Shown here in pieces: positions 34,239 to 42,213 of a DNA stretch of 64,000 nt. Position numbers and translations under genes: made by a program. The notes beneath the pieces are model-generated. The model was not told the DNA's origin. It did no database searches and was given only the letters and a program-made list of their open reading frames with translations. This stretch comes from Trebonia sp035571275. GTDB taxonomy: Bacteria > Actinomycetota > Actinomycetes > Streptosporangiales > Streptosporangiaceae. The stretch is taken from assembly GCA_035571275.1 (NCBI GenBank), contig DATMKQ010000412.1, positions 1 through 64,000 of the forward strand, written 5' to 3'. Position 1 is the stretch's first letter. Each line of letters opens with the position of its first letter.

Positions 34239-34769
34239 ATGGCTGACGTTTCGCCTGGATTCGAACAGGAACTCTATGATGAACTGGCAGGCAGATACGG
34301 TTCTCAGTGGGAAGCCAAGCTAACAGGTAAATGGGGCTACGACTGGAAAGAACCGTGCAGCCAGGACATGGAGCGGGCGCTTGGCAGCGGCTGGCAACAC
34401 GAGTCGGTCGAGACGAGATCAGCGACGCTCGTAACGCTGATCGACGGCACCGAGGGCGGGGCCAAGGGCAGCACGGGGAGCACCGATGCCGACTTGGACG
34501 GCCCGGGACCGTCGCTGCAAGACAAGCCGTGGATGCAGACCCTGCTGCAATCGGACAGCTTCGAGGCATGGCTCACCCGGATAGGAATCGACACCAGCGT
34601 GCTGCCGGCGCATGACGGCGCTGCCGCTTCTGACGATGCCGACTTGGACAGCCCGGGACCGTCGCTGCAAGACAAGCCCTGGATGCAGACCCTGCTGCAA
34701 TCGGACAGCTTCGAGGCATGGCTCACCCGGATAGGAATCGACATCAGCGTGCTGCCCCCGAGGTCATAG
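34239..34769 (+). CDS. Uncharacterised acidic protein with a duplicated 50-residue segment
   Basis: The ATG at 34239 follows a strong GGAGG and gives 176 residues. Residues 1-80 (ELYDELAGRYGSQWEAKL, GYDWKEPCSQDMERALG) form a helical, Trp-containing region. Residues 83-122 and 133-172 are two nearly identical copies of a segment containing LQDKPWMQTLLQSDSFEAWL, a likely amphipathic helical module. No family is recognised. It has no signal peptide or transmembrane helix, so it is probably cytoplasmic. The next gene begins eight bases after its stop behind its own AGGAG, so the pair is an operon. Confidence 0.72.
   Translation: MADVSPGFEQELYDELAGRYGSQWEAKLTGKWGYDWKEPCSQDMERALGSGWQHESVETRSATLVTLIDGTEGGAKGSTGSTDADLDGPGPSLQDKPWMQTLLQSDSFEAWLTRIGIDTSVLPAHDGAAASDDADLDSPGPSLQDKPWMQTLLQSDSFEAWLTRIGIDISVLPPRS
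34485..34606 (+). repeat. 122-bp in-frame direct repeat, unit 1
   Basis: Unit 1 of a duplication with a period of exactly 150 bases (50 codons). Units differ at three positions in 122 (Gly/Ser, a silent Pro codon, Thr/Ile). The near-identity at synonymous sites shows a recent event or gene conversion. Confidence 0.9.
34635..34756 (+). repeat. 122-bp in-frame direct repeat, unit 2
   Basis: Second unit of the 150-base-period duplication within the uncharacterised acidic protein gene. The 28 bases between the units are unique. Confidence 0.9.
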
Positions 34770-34777
34770 GAGATGCA

Positions 34778-35041
34778 ATGTCTGCTCAACCTGAGCAAGG
34801 ATGGGTCATGGCTGAGTGGCTGGCCTTCTTCTCAGCCGGCTACGCGATGGTCGACGCGGGATACGACTATACCCAGGCTCCGACCCGCCGGAACCTTATG
34901 AGGTTCGTTGCGGCCATCGCCGCCTGGGGTGCGTCAGCAATGGCACCGTCTGTACGAATGGCGCTCGCCGGTCAGTTCGCGACTCTGAACTCCGCGGTCA
35001 GCGCGCTGGACAGCGAGGGGCGCGGCCTGGGACCCGGGTAG
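34778..35041 (+). CDS. Uncharacterised small protein, partner of the duplicated-segment protein
   Basis: The 87-residue protein starts at the ATG at 34778 with AGGAG six bases before. It is Ala-rich and mildly hydrophobic (WLAFFSAGYAMVDAG, FVAAIAAWGASAMAP, RMALAGQFATLNSAVSALD), compatible with a small helical bundle rather than a clear transmembrane protein. It lies eight bases after the previous stop. No family is recognised. The adjoining convergent gene ends 20 bases away. Confidence 0.65.
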   Translation: MSAQPEQGWVMAEWLAFFSAGYAMVDAGYDYTQAPTRRNLMRFVAAIAAWGASAMAPSVRMALAGQFATLNSAVSALDSEGRGLGPG

Positions 35042-35060
35042 CGGCGTTATCCGTTGAGGA

Positions 35061-36392
35061 TCAGCAGACGAGTTCGGGCTGCCGTCCGGCTATGTCGTCG
35101 GGCGTAACGACTTTCACGGCGGGCTGGCGAGGAGTGCTGATGGCCGCCCAGGCGTAGAGGGCCAGCGGGTAGATGAAGTAGCCGAACCGGGTCGCCGGGG
35201 ACAGCATGAACAGTGCGGTCAGGCCCAGGGCGATCCGTCTGGCCGCCTGGGCCGGAGTGCGCGGCGGCGCGACCAGCAAAGACACGGCCAGCGCCAGCCC
35301 GGCCGCGGCCAGCAAGCCGAGCGCGGCGCCGTGCCCGGCCGGACCGAGTGTGCTGAGCAGGTGCCCCGGCAGGGGGCTCGCCGCCGGGGAGCGTGCGGTG
35401 GTCAGGCCGAGCGGATACGCCACCGTGTTCTGGATGATCGACGCCGGGCTGGACAGCGCGCCCGGGGCGAGCACGACCGCTAGGGCGGCGGCGGTGGCCA
35501 GCGTGATCGCGGCGAACTTGACGGCGGCGCGGGCGCCGTCCCTGGCGGCGATCATGACGACGATGACCGCCAGCGCCGGCCAAGCGGTGTACTTCATCGC
35601 GCAGGCGATCCCGAGGACCACCGCCGGCTGCCAGACTCGCGCGGAACCGCGGGTGAGCAGCGCGAGGGACAGGCAGGTCAGCGCGATGATCGGCGGGTCG
35701 GTGATGCCCATGGCGAGCGGGAAGGCCATGACCGGCGACGCGATGGCGAACGCGGCAAGGGCGGCGCAGGCGCCCCGGCCCGGGGTGACCCGGCCCGGGG
35801 TGACCCGGCCGGCGCTGGCCCGGCCCACGACGATCCGAAGCGTGGCGTACAGCAGCGCGAACGTGGCCGCCACCAGCCAGGGCCGCGGATCGCCGAGGAT
35901 GCCGGGCAAGCCGAGCCCCTTCGGCAGCCCGAACAGGGCCATCACCGGAAGGTACGGGTCATAGGCGAGCCAGCCGCCGTGGGCAAGCTGGGCAGCCGGC
36001 AGGTAGGGGGTGCCGTGATGCAGCAGCAGGACCCCGGACCTGGCCACCACCGCGACGTCAGGCGTGCTGGGCTCGGCGGTCGCCAGCCAGGTCAGCGGGG
36101 CGACCAGGGCCCCGGCCACGGCGCCGCCCACCGCCGCGAGCTGCCCGTTCCTGCCCGGCCAGCGGGCGGCGATGGCGGCCGCGACGGCGTACCCGCACGC
36201 CGCCCAGGTCCCCCACCAGTGGTCCAGGCCCGGGCCGCTGAACAAGGCGACGCAGGCGGCGTACGCGGCGAACCCGGCGTACCAGGCGGCCGGCTGGCGC
36301 AGGACCCGGTCCAGCCAGTACCTCACGTTCGGCCAGCTGCCCAGGACCCGGACGCGCAGCGATGGAGTCAAGATGACCATGGTTAGTAGCAT
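35061..36392 (-). CDS. GT87-like polytopic membrane glycosyltransferase (DUF2029-type)
   Basis: The 443-residue protein has about ten hydrophobic helices. An early extracytoplasmic loop (AYDPYLPVMALFG, with GTPYLPAAQLAHGG) resembles the GT-C/GT87 mannosyltransferases that use polyprenyl-phosphate mannose. A cytoplasmic loop contains a short repeat RVTPGRVTPGRG encoded by a 15-base direct repeat near 35785-35815. It would work at the membrane in glycolipid or cell-wall glycan assembly; donor and acceptor are inferred. An ATG at 36380 is an alternative start. Confidence 0.7.
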   Translation of the reverse strand: MLLTMVILTPSLRVRVLGSWPNVRYWLDRVLRQPAAWYAGFAAYAACVALFSGPGLDHWWGTWAACGYAVAAAIAARWPGRNGQLAAVGGAVAGALVAPLTWLATAEPSTPDVAVVARSGVLLLHHGTPYLPAAQLAHGGWLAYDPYLPVMALFGLPKGLGLPGILGDPRPWLVAATFALLYATLRIVVGRASAGRVTPGRVTPGRGACAALAAFAIASPVMAFPLAMGITDPPIIALTCLSLALLTRGSARVWQPAVVLGIACAMKYTAWPALAVIVVMIAARDGARAAVKFAAITLATAAALAVVLAPGALSSPASIIQNTVAYPLGLTTARSPAASPLPGHLLSTLGPAGHGAALGLLAAAGLALAVSLLVAPPRTPAQAARRIALGLTALFMLSPATRFGYFIYPLALYAWAAISTPRQPAVKVVTPDDIAGRQPELVC

Positions 36393-36462
36393 TCCTGGCC
36401 GCCGCGCGCGTCGCGATAGGCCTGGCCACCGAATCCACCCTGTACTCAGCCACCGCCTAGGC

Positions 36463-36480
36463 AGGGGGGCTAGCCCCCCT
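36463..36480. promoter_or_regulatory. Perfect 18-bp palindrome upstream of the GT87-like gene
   Basis: AGGGGGGCTAGCCCCCCT is a complete palindrome in the 182-base gap between the DUF2237 stop and the GT87-like start, 71 bases upstream of the latter. As RNA it has almost no loop and no U-tract follows, so an operator for a dimeric regulator is at least as likely as a terminator. Confidence 0.4.
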
Positions 36481-36574
36481 ACTCGGGGTGCGGCTTGTGC
36501 ATAACGTTGCCCAACGGTGCTGATCTGCAGCCGAGGCCGGTGAAAAGTACAACCCGATCGCGGGCCGGCGCGGG

Positions 36575-36976
36575 TCAGCGCTCGGTGTCCTCCAGCGCGC
36601 TGGCGTCGGCGGGGACGTCGACCGAGTGCTGGCGCAGCGCGGTCAGCGGCACGATGTCAAGCACCCGCTCGTGGGTCGATGCCAGCACCACGGGCGCGGC
36701 GACCCCGTCCTGGTGCGCGCGCAGCCAGTTCGCCGCGGTCACGCACCACCGGTCACCGGGCACCAGGCCAGGGAAGCGGAACTGCGGCATCGGAGTGGTC
36801 AGGTCGTTACCGATGCTCCGCTGGTGGTCGAGGAACTCCTGGGTGACCACCGCGCAGATGGTGTGGCTCCCCACGTCTTCGGGCCCCGTGTTGCAGCAGC
36901 CGTCCCGGTAGAAACCCGTCAGCGGGTCGGTTCCGCACGGCTCGAGTTCGCCGCCGAGCACATTTCGGTCGCCCAT
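36575..36976 (-). CDS. DUF2237 family protein
   Basis: The 133-residue protein begins MGDRNVLGGELEPCG and carries all the family landmarks: DPLTGFYRDGCCNTG, GSHTICAVVTQEFLDH, GNDLTTP, FRFPGLVPGDRWCVTAANW and LASTHERVLDIVPL. The conserved cysteines (CG, GCC, WC) are intact. The family is widespread but has no established function. The start at 36976 was chosen because the preceding residues do not match the family. Confidence 0.9.
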   Translation of the reverse strand: MGDRNVLGGELEPCGTDPLTGFYRDGCCNTGPEDVGSHTICAVVTQEFLDHQRSIGNDLTTPMPQFRFPGLVPGDRWCVTAANWLRAHQDGVAAPVVLASTHERVLDIVPLTALRQHSVDVPADASALEDTER

Positions 36977-37050
36977 CCCAGCAGTATCGGCAGCGCGGGT
37001 CTTGATCCGCAAGACCGCGCAGTCGAACGACGGGACGAGTTACGGGCAAT

Positions 37051-37611
37051 TCACATGCTCGCGGTCATCACGGCGAGCACGAAAGTGCCGATCGCGGCGA
37101 AGCCATGCGCGATGGGGACGAGCACCTCGGGGTTTGGCCTGATCGCGCGATGGCCGGCCGCGCTGTAGGAATCGTCGAGAAGCCGCGCGATCATCTCGTC
37201 GGTGATCACCGAGTCGAGCGGGTCGGCTGGCTCCCGCGGGTCGGCCGCGGCGGCGGGAGTGTCGGGGATGACCACCGCTGGTTCGTCCCACCGCGACGGC
37301 GCGCGCCGCTCGCCCGGCTTGTGCGCCGGGTACGGGGTCCAGATCGTCACCGTCGACAGGCCGAGCCCGACGGTCAGCATCAGCAGCCCGACCGCGGTCC
37401 AGGCCACCGCCTTCGCGCCGGTGGCCAGGAAGGCGCTCCACACGAGCAGCCCGGTGATGGCGAGCCCGGCATGTCCGAAGATCAGCTGCGGCGGCAGCCC
37501 GCCGGCCCGTGCGCGCTCCCTGCGCAGGCCGCCGCGAGCCAGCCAGCTCCGCAGCATGAAGGCGCCGATGCTCACGGTCACCAGCCAGCTGATGAACGTC
37601 GCGAACCGCAT
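37051..37611 (-). CDS. Small polytopic membrane protein
   Basis: The ATG at 37611 has an excellent GGGGGAGG nearby and gives 186 residues. Four hydrophobic segments are visible: about 4-20, 47-65 (HAGLAITGLLVWSAFLATG), 68-88 and a C-terminal 165-185 (FAAIGTFVLAVM). Between the third and fourth is a Pro/Ala-rich acidic cytoplasmic loop. I recognise no named family. It diverges from the PadR regulator across 79 bases and could be one of its targets. Confidence 0.7.
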   Translation of the reverse strand: MRFATFISWLVTVSIGAFMLRSWLARGGLRRERARAGGLPPQLIFGHAGLAITGLLVWSAFLATGAKAVAWTAVGLLMLTVGLGLSTVTIWTPYPAHKPGERRAPSRWDEPAVVIPDTPAAAADPREPADPLDSVITDEMIARLLDDSYSAAGHRAIRPNPEVLVPIAHGFAAIGTFVLAVMTASM

Positions 37612-37654
37612 GACCTCCCCCTGGCACCAAGTCAGACCAGCATAAACCTTTCCC

Positions 37655-37686
37655 ACCTAGTCCAGTCTTACCTAGGTTATGCTGGA
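37655..37686. promoter_or_regulatory. Inverted repeats and -10 box at the PadR promoter
   Basis: ACCTAG (37655-37660) and CTAGGT (37672-37677) form an inverted repeat with an 11-base spacer. TCCAG (37661-37665) and CTGGA (37682-37686) form a second, interleaved one. A TATGCT -10-like box (37678-37683) overlaps this dyad and ends seven bases before the ATG at 37691. A dimeric regulator bound here would block the promoter, fitting autoregulation by PadR. Confidence 0.5.
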
Positions 37687-37690
37687 CCAT

Positions 37691-38200
37691 ATGTCCTACA
37701 TAGACATCCTGATCCTGCGGCACCTCACTCGCCGTCCGGCGCACGGGTACGAGCTGCGCAAGAGGGTGGAGCACACCACCGGGTTCCGGCTGAACAACAA
37801 CTCGCTGTACCCGGCGCTCCGCCGCTTCGCGGAGGCCGGCGCGGTGACCAGCACCGAGGAGCCGCAGGAGGGCCGACCGCCCCGGCTCGTGTACACGCTT
37901 ACCCCGCTCGGCCGCGACCTGCTGCACGACATGCTCGCAGAACTGCCGCAGGAGCAGGCCGCCGACGACTACGAGTTCATGGCGCGGCTCGGCCAGTTCG
38001 CCCTGCTCAGCCCCGACGAGCGGGAGGCCGTCATCGACGCGCGCGACAAGGCGCTCGCGCAGCGTCTCGCGCACTTCGCCGAGATGAACGCGCTGGCCGC
38101 CGACCGTTGGTCGGTGGCGGTCACCGCCGAGCTCATCCGCCGCGACGAGCAGGAGCGCGGCTGGCTCGCCGACCTGCGAACGCTCGCGGCGCAGCCGTGA
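37691..38200 (+). CDS. PadR family transcriptional regulator
   Basis: Started at the ATG at 37691 (MSYIDILILRHLTRRPAHGYEL), the protein has 169 residues; an ATG at 37679 would add four. Residues 1-85 form the PadR winged helix, with NNNSLYPALRRFAEAGAV and RLVYTLTPLGRDLL. The rest is a helical dimerisation/ligand domain. PadR proteins commonly repress a neighbouring drug exporter, and the next gene, two bases after the stop, is an MFS exporter. Leaderless translation is predicted. Confidence 0.9.
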   Translation: MSYIDILILRHLTRRPAHGYELRKRVEHTTGFRLNNNSLYPALRRFAEAGAVTSTEEPQEGRPPRLVYTLTPLGRDLLHDMLAELPQEQAADDYEFMARLGQFALLSPDEREAVIDARDKALAQRLAHFAEMNALAADRWSVAVTAELIRRDEQERGWLADLRTLAAQP

Positions 38201-38201
38201 C

Positions 38202-39623
38202 GTGCCAACCGCAGGACCGATGCCGCGCAGGGGCGAGGCGGGTGTCGTCATCCAGTACGCGATGCTGGCGGGGCCGTTGCTGTCGATGCTCGACTCCAGC
38301 GTGGTCAACGTGGCCGCGGAGCCGATCGCGCGCTCGCTGCACGCTTCGCTCGGCACCGTGCAGTGGACGATCAGCGGGTACCTGCTCGCGCTGGGGACAG
38401 GGCTGGCCGGTACCGCCTGCCTGGCGCGCCGGTTCGGCACGCTGGCCGTCTACCGGACCAGCCTGGTCGCATTCACCGCCGCGTCCTTGCTGTGCGCGGT
38501 CGCGCCCGGCATCGGGGCGCTGATCGGCTGTCGCGCCGTGCAGGGCCTGGTGGCCGCTCCCCTGGTGCCGCTGGGGATGTCCATGCTCCTCGGCAAGTCG
38601 GGCCAGGCACGGTCCGTGTCGCCGGTCGCCGGAATCTTGCTGTTCGCGGCGCCCGCGTTCGGCCCGACCGTCGGGGGCGCGCTGATCGGCGCCGCCGGAT
38701 GGCGGCTGATCTTCGCGATCAACGTGCCGTTCGGCGTGGCCGCCAGCTGGGCAGCGAGGCGGTTGCCCGAGGGAGCAAGCCGCAATCGTTCAGGAAAATC
38801 TGAGTTTGATCTTTTCGGACTGGCGTTGCTGGCGGCCGGGCTCTTGTTGTTGCTGCTCGGCACGAGCGAGGGCGGGGGCGGGTGGGACTCTGTGGCGTGC
38901 CTAGGGCCGCTGGTGGCGGGGGCCGCGCTGCTCGCGGCCTACGTTCTGTGGGCGTCCCGGCGAGTGCGCCCGGCGCTCGACCTGTCGCTGGCGCGGCGGC
39001 CGGTCGCGGCGCTGTCCATGGGGCTGTGCGCGCTGGCCTCGGTGGTGACCTGGGCGGCCGTGTTCCTGCTGCCGGTCTTCGTGCAGTCGGTGCAGGGCCG
39101 GTCGGCGCTGGCCGCCGGGGTGGCGATGGCGCCGCAGGGACTGGTCACGGGGCTGTCGACGGCGCTCGGGGCGCGGGTGCTGGTTCGGTTCACCGTGCGG
39201 TCCACCGTGTGCTGCGGGTTCTGCGTCCTCGGGGCGGCCAGCCTGCTGGTCGAGGTCGTCGGGGCGGGGACTCCGCTGTGGGTGGTCTCGCTGATCCTGG
39301 CCGCGCGGTCGGCGTCGATTGGGCTGATCATCAGCCCGCTGCTCGCGGCGCTGACCGGACCGCTGCCGCCGGAGCGGATGGGAGACGCGAGCACGCTGTT
39401 CAACGTGGTGAACCGGGTAGCCGGATCGTTCGGCATCGGGCTGCTCGCGTCGCTGTACGCGGTGCTCGCCCGCTCGGCGGGCGGACCTGTCTACGCGCTG
39501 CACGTGTCCGGGATCGTGATCGCGTGCGTGGCCGGCCTGGGCGCGGTCGCCGCGCTTGCCTTGCCGGCGGTGGCGAACATGAGCGTGCTCGGGGGCGCTC
39601 GGGGGGGCGCTCGCACGAGGTGA
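38202..39623 (+). CDS. MFS transporter, DHA2-type drug exporter
   Basis: The 473-residue protein starts at a GTG at 38202, with an ATG at 38220 as alternative. It has the DHA2 signature MLDSSVVNVAAEPIARSLHA in helix 1, the motif B-like GCRAVQGLVAAPLVPLG and about 14 hydrophobic segments. It would use the proton gradient to expel drugs or metabolites. It is co-transcribed with the upstream PadR regulator. The stop codon is the first TGA of a 46-bp palindromic element. Confidence 0.9.
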   Translation: MPTAGPMPRRGEAGVVIQYAMLAGPLLSMLDSSVVNVAAEPIARSLHASLGTVQWTISGYLLALGTGLAGTACLARRFGTLAVYRTSLVAFTAASLLCAVAPGIGALIGCRAVQGLVAAPLVPLGMSMLLGKSGQARSVSPVAGILLFAAPAFGPTVGGALIGAAGWRLIFAINVPFGVAASWAARRLPEGASRNRSGKSEFDLFGLALLAAGLLLLLLGTSEGGGGWDSVACLGPLVAGAALLAAYVLWASRRVRPALDLSLARRPVAALSMGLCALASVVTWAAVFLLPVFVQSVQGRSALAAGVAMAPQGLVTGLSTALGARVLVRFTVRSTVCCGFCVLGAASLLVEVVGAGTPLWVVSLILAARSASIGLIISPLLAALTGPLPPERMGDASTLFNVVNRVAGSFGIGLLASLYAVLARSAGGPVYALHVSGIVIACVAGLGAVAALALPAVANMSVLGGARGGARTR

Positions 39624-39666
39624 ATGTCCCATTCAGCTGGTAATAGCAAGCCTGGATGGCCATTCA
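39621..39666. repeat. 46-bp palindromic element, copy 2
   Basis: Same length and same arms as 18306-18351 (31 of 46 positions identical; TGTCCCATT and GGCCATTCA are conserved while the core differs). The 5' TGA is the stop codon of the MFS gene. The outer arms TGAATG/CATTCA pair perfectly, the inner part less well than in copy 1. Confidence 0.6.
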
Positions 39667-39668
39667 TC

Positions 39669-39708
39669 TAGCTGAGGCGAGCGGACTGTAGCTGAGGCGA
39701 GCGGACTG
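39669..39708. repeat. 20-bp perfect tandem duplication
   Basis: The unit TAGCTGAGGCGAGCGGACTG occurs twice, head to tail and without mismatch, directly after the palindromic element. It lies in a 220-base gap before the next gene. No gene is seen in the gap. Confidence 0.85.
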
Positions 39709-39843
39709 GGACCGGGCGTTCGCCGGTTAAATCGGAATAATCCGGCAAAGGGTTGCATGGGGGGATTTGGTGCGCGACCATTGCCTCACCTCTTGGTAGG
39801 ACCGGAGCTCGTGAGCCCGGATGAGCGATCCGGGAGCGAGGCG

Positions 39844-40254
39844 ATGGACGACGTAATCGGCCACGGGCGCGAGCCGGAACGGGATCCGCGGCCGCCGTTG
39901 CCGCGGCACTGGCGCATCGCGGGCTGGGCAATGGTCGGGCTGGTCGCCGTGCTTGCAGTGTTCGGGCTCAGTCGAGGGTACGGCGCCGGATCGCCCGGTT
40001 CCTCCAAGGAACCGGCAAGCGCGCCGGCTACCTGGGCGGTCGCACAGGGAGGCATCATCGGGGTGATGTTCACCAGTGTCCAGCAGCCGGTGATAGCGTT
40101 CGCCGCTGCCGCGGGCGGCCCGGGCATGGTCTGCTCGCCCTCGACGGGGGCCTGCTCGGTCCGTGTTCAGGGAGAGCAGCGGGCGGCGCCGACGGAACCT
40201 GCCGCCTCACGTGCGACCCCGAGGCCCGCGCTTCGCGCTCCAGGCTTGTGGTGA
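39844..40254 (+). CDS. Small single-pass membrane protein
   Basis: The ATG at 39844 follows GGGAGCGAGG and gives 136 residues; a GTG at 39811 with GGAG upstream is also plausible. A charged cytoplasmic tail (1-24) precedes one transmembrane helix (25-42), then an extracytoplasmic Ala-rich region with two cysteines (GMVCSPSTGACSV). The last 35 residues are Pro/Ala/Arg-rich and low in information. The N-terminus (MDD, acidic/Arg/Pro tail, then helix) resembles that of the next gene, suggesting related membrane anchors. No family recognised. Confidence 0.55.
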   Translation: MDDVIGHGREPERDPRPPLPRHWRIAGWAMVGLVAVLAVFGLSRGYGAGSPGSSKEPASAPATWAVAQGGIIGVMFTSVQQPVIAFAAAAGGPGMVCSPSTGACSVRVQGEQRAAPTEPAASRATPRPALRAPGLW

Positions 40255-40278
40255 GGACATCAGGGAACAGTCCTGCGT

Positions 40279-41010
40279 ATGGACGAGATCGGCCAGGAGC
40301 CTAGGCGGGATTTCCGGCTGCCGCCCGGACCACGGCGGTGGCTGACCGTCGTCGGCATCGCCGGACTGGTCGCGGTGGTCGCGGTGGTCGGCGTCAACCG
40401 CCTGGGCAGGCACCACGCCGCCAGCGGGGCGGCTACGCCAGACGCGCCGTCCCCCATCGTGGCGTCCTTGTTCCCGGGGACGCCCACGCTGGAGCCGATC
40501 ACACCGATCGAGCTGCCCGCGGACGGGACGGGAACCGTCCTGCTCACGTGCGATTCGGTCGTCACTAGCCGGCACCCGAGCTGGCAGGCGGGCAGCCTTC
40601 GGGTCGGCCGGCTGTGGCTGGTCGGCGGGCGCCAGCAAGGGTACGTCCGCCTCGGCCGGACCCGGCAGCCGCCAAGCGGGAACAGCGGGGCCAGCCGCTA
40701 CGTGCAGATGCTCGTCCACGTAGACCCCGGATCCGAAGTCGTGATGCGGGCGGCCGCGGGAACAGGGCCCTACTTCGAGTTCCTGAACAGTCCGAACACG
40801 ACGGGCGACTACCAGGGCTTCGATTGGGGCAGCGGGTACACGTTCGTCCCGTGTTCGGTCCCGGGTCCGGCGACCGGCAACGGCGTGACCGACTTCTATG
40901 AGGTCGGATTCTCGATCGTCCCTGACCGCGCGGCGTCCGTCGAGGTCTGGACGTCTCCGTCCGCTCGCCCGGTCTGGCTGACGTTCACCGCGCCCGGCGG
41001 CCAGGGTTAG
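40279..41010 (+). CDS. Single-pass membrane protein with a beta-rich outer domain
   Basis: The 243-residue protein begins MDEIGQEPRRDFRLPPGPRR, then one transmembrane helix (21-40). The outer part is rich in beta strands: GTVLLTCDSVV, RYVQMLVHVDPGSEVVM, YTFVPCSVPG, FYEVGFSIVPD. Two cysteines could form a disulfide. It follows the previous membrane protein by 24 bases and probably shares its mRNA. I recognise no family; an extracytoplasmic binding or sensory role would be a guess. Confidence 0.65.
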   Translation: MDEIGQEPRRDFRLPPGPRRWLTVVGIAGLVAVVAVVGVNRLGRHHAASGAATPDAPSPIVASLFPGTPTLEPITPIELPADGTGTVLLTCDSVVTSRHPSWQAGSLRVGRLWLVGGRQQGYVRLGRTRQPPSGNSGASRYVQMLVHVDPGSEVVMRAAAGTGPYFEFLNSPNTTGDYQGFDWGSGYTFVPCSVPGPATGNGVTDFYEVGFSIVPDRAASVEVWTSPSARPVWLTFTAPGGQG

Positions 41011-41176
41011 TTCAGGTCCGCCAGGTTTGCGGGAGTTCAGCCGCGCGCTGGCCGCATCCGGCTAGGCGTTCGGCGTACCGGGCGTACCAGTAAGCTGGCC
41101 CGCTACCACCCGCTGTGGGTGGACCCGGATGGGCGGCCTGGTGTGACACTGGGCACGTGAACAGGGAGCGGGCTCG

Positions 41177-41821
41177 ATGACCGATGACTCCAGCCGCGGC
41201 GCCTCGCTGGGACAAGCGCGCTCCTACCTGCGCAACGCCGACCCGGTGATAGCGAAGCTCATCGACGAGCGGCCGGCCTTCGACCCCCACGCGTGGCTGG
41301 CCCAGCTGCCCGTGATGGATCTCTACGGCGCCCTGCTGTTCCAGATCGCTGGTCAGCAGCTATCCGTCCTGGCGACTCGGCGGATCCTGGGTCGCATCGC
41401 GGACCTGTTCGGCGGCCATCTACCCGCACCCGCCGAACTGCTCGACATCGATCCCGCCAAGCTTCGCGAGGCCGGGCTCTCGTGGCGGAAGGTCGGCACA
41501 CTGCGCGACCTGGCGGAGCGAATGTCGGATGGCCGGCTAGACACGGAGGTGCTGAGCGGCCTGCCGGACGATGAGGTGATGGCGGAGCTCACCGCGATTC
41601 CCGGGATAGGTCCCTGGACCGTGCAAGGCGCTCTGCTCGTCGCGCTGGACAGAGAAGACGTGGTCCTGCCCGGCGATCTCGCGCTCCGCAAGGCCATCAA
41701 GGCCGCGTATCAGCTCGACCACCTCCCGTCCCAGCAGGAGGTTCTCGACATCGCGGAGAAGTGGCGGCCTTACCGTAGTCTGGCGACCAGCTACCTGTTT
41801 TCCGCCGTCGAGCCAGCCTAG
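41177..41821 (+). CDS. alkA: DNA-3-methyladenine glycosylase II (HhH-GPD family)
   Basis: The 214-residue protein starts at the ATG at 41177 behind GGGAG. It has the HhH-GPD fold: FQIAGQQLSVLATRRI, the hairpin IPGIGPWTVQGALLVAL and the catalytic Asp in VVLPGDLALRKA. It would excise 3-methyladenine and other alkylated bases. It lacks the AlkA N-terminal TBP-like domain and the Ada domain found in longer actinobacterial forms. The 166-base gap before it shows no gene. Confidence 0.9.
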   Translation: MTDDSSRGASLGQARSYLRNADPVIAKLIDERPAFDPHAWLAQLPVMDLYGALLFQIAGQQLSVLATRRILGRIADLFGGHLPAPAELLDIDPAKLREAGLSWRKVGTLRDLAERMSDGRLDTEVLSGLPDDEVMAELTAIPGIGPWTVQGALLVALDREDVVLPGDLALRKAIKAAYQLDHLPSQQEVLDIAEKWRPYRSLATSYLFSAVEPA

Positions 41822-41970
41822 GCATCGCCGGGCGCCGGCAGCGGAGTGGATGAAGGCCGCGCGTTTTCGGCCGCGTTCTTTCGGGGTATGGAACACCGCA
41901 CTCGCCGCAATCAGCCGCTTTTTGGCCCCGCCCCAGCTTGCCGCCCCTCGCCTGGCCCAAAGGTAAACAC

Positions 41971-42213
41971 ATGGAAGCTAACGCAGACCACTTCCTCGAA
42001 CTCATCCATCAGTTCGAGGACTTCGCCGACGCGATCTCCCCCGAGCGGGCACACGCCGAGTTCGACGAGACAACCTTGCAGCTGTTCTGGATGCGGTGGC
42101 CGCAGCTATCGGCATGGACCGGGTCGCTGTGGCGCATGCTGTCCGAGGAGCTGTCCGGCCCGTCCGCGCCGCACGAGGCCCCGGACTTCGACGAGGTAGG
42201 CGAAAGTGGCTGA
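41971..42213 (+). CDS. Small acidic protein of unknown function
   Basis: The 80-residue protein starts at an ATG at 41971 with AAAGG upstream. It is acidic and Trp-rich (LFWMRWPQLSAWTGSLWRML) and lacks a membrane segment. Its 3' end overlaps the CBS gene by eight bases, so it belongs to the same transcription unit as the CBS protein and the Rieske oxygenase. No family recognised. Confidence 0.6.
   Translation: MEANADHFLELIHQFEDFADAISPERAHAEFDETTLQLFWMRWPQLSAWTGSLWRMLSEELSGPSAPHEAPDFDEVGESG

Noticed and set aside
37040..38523. Long overlapping open frames on both strands around the PadR and DUF-type membrane genes
   Set aside because: Their translations are Arg/Pro/Ala low complexity and they cross well-supported genes.
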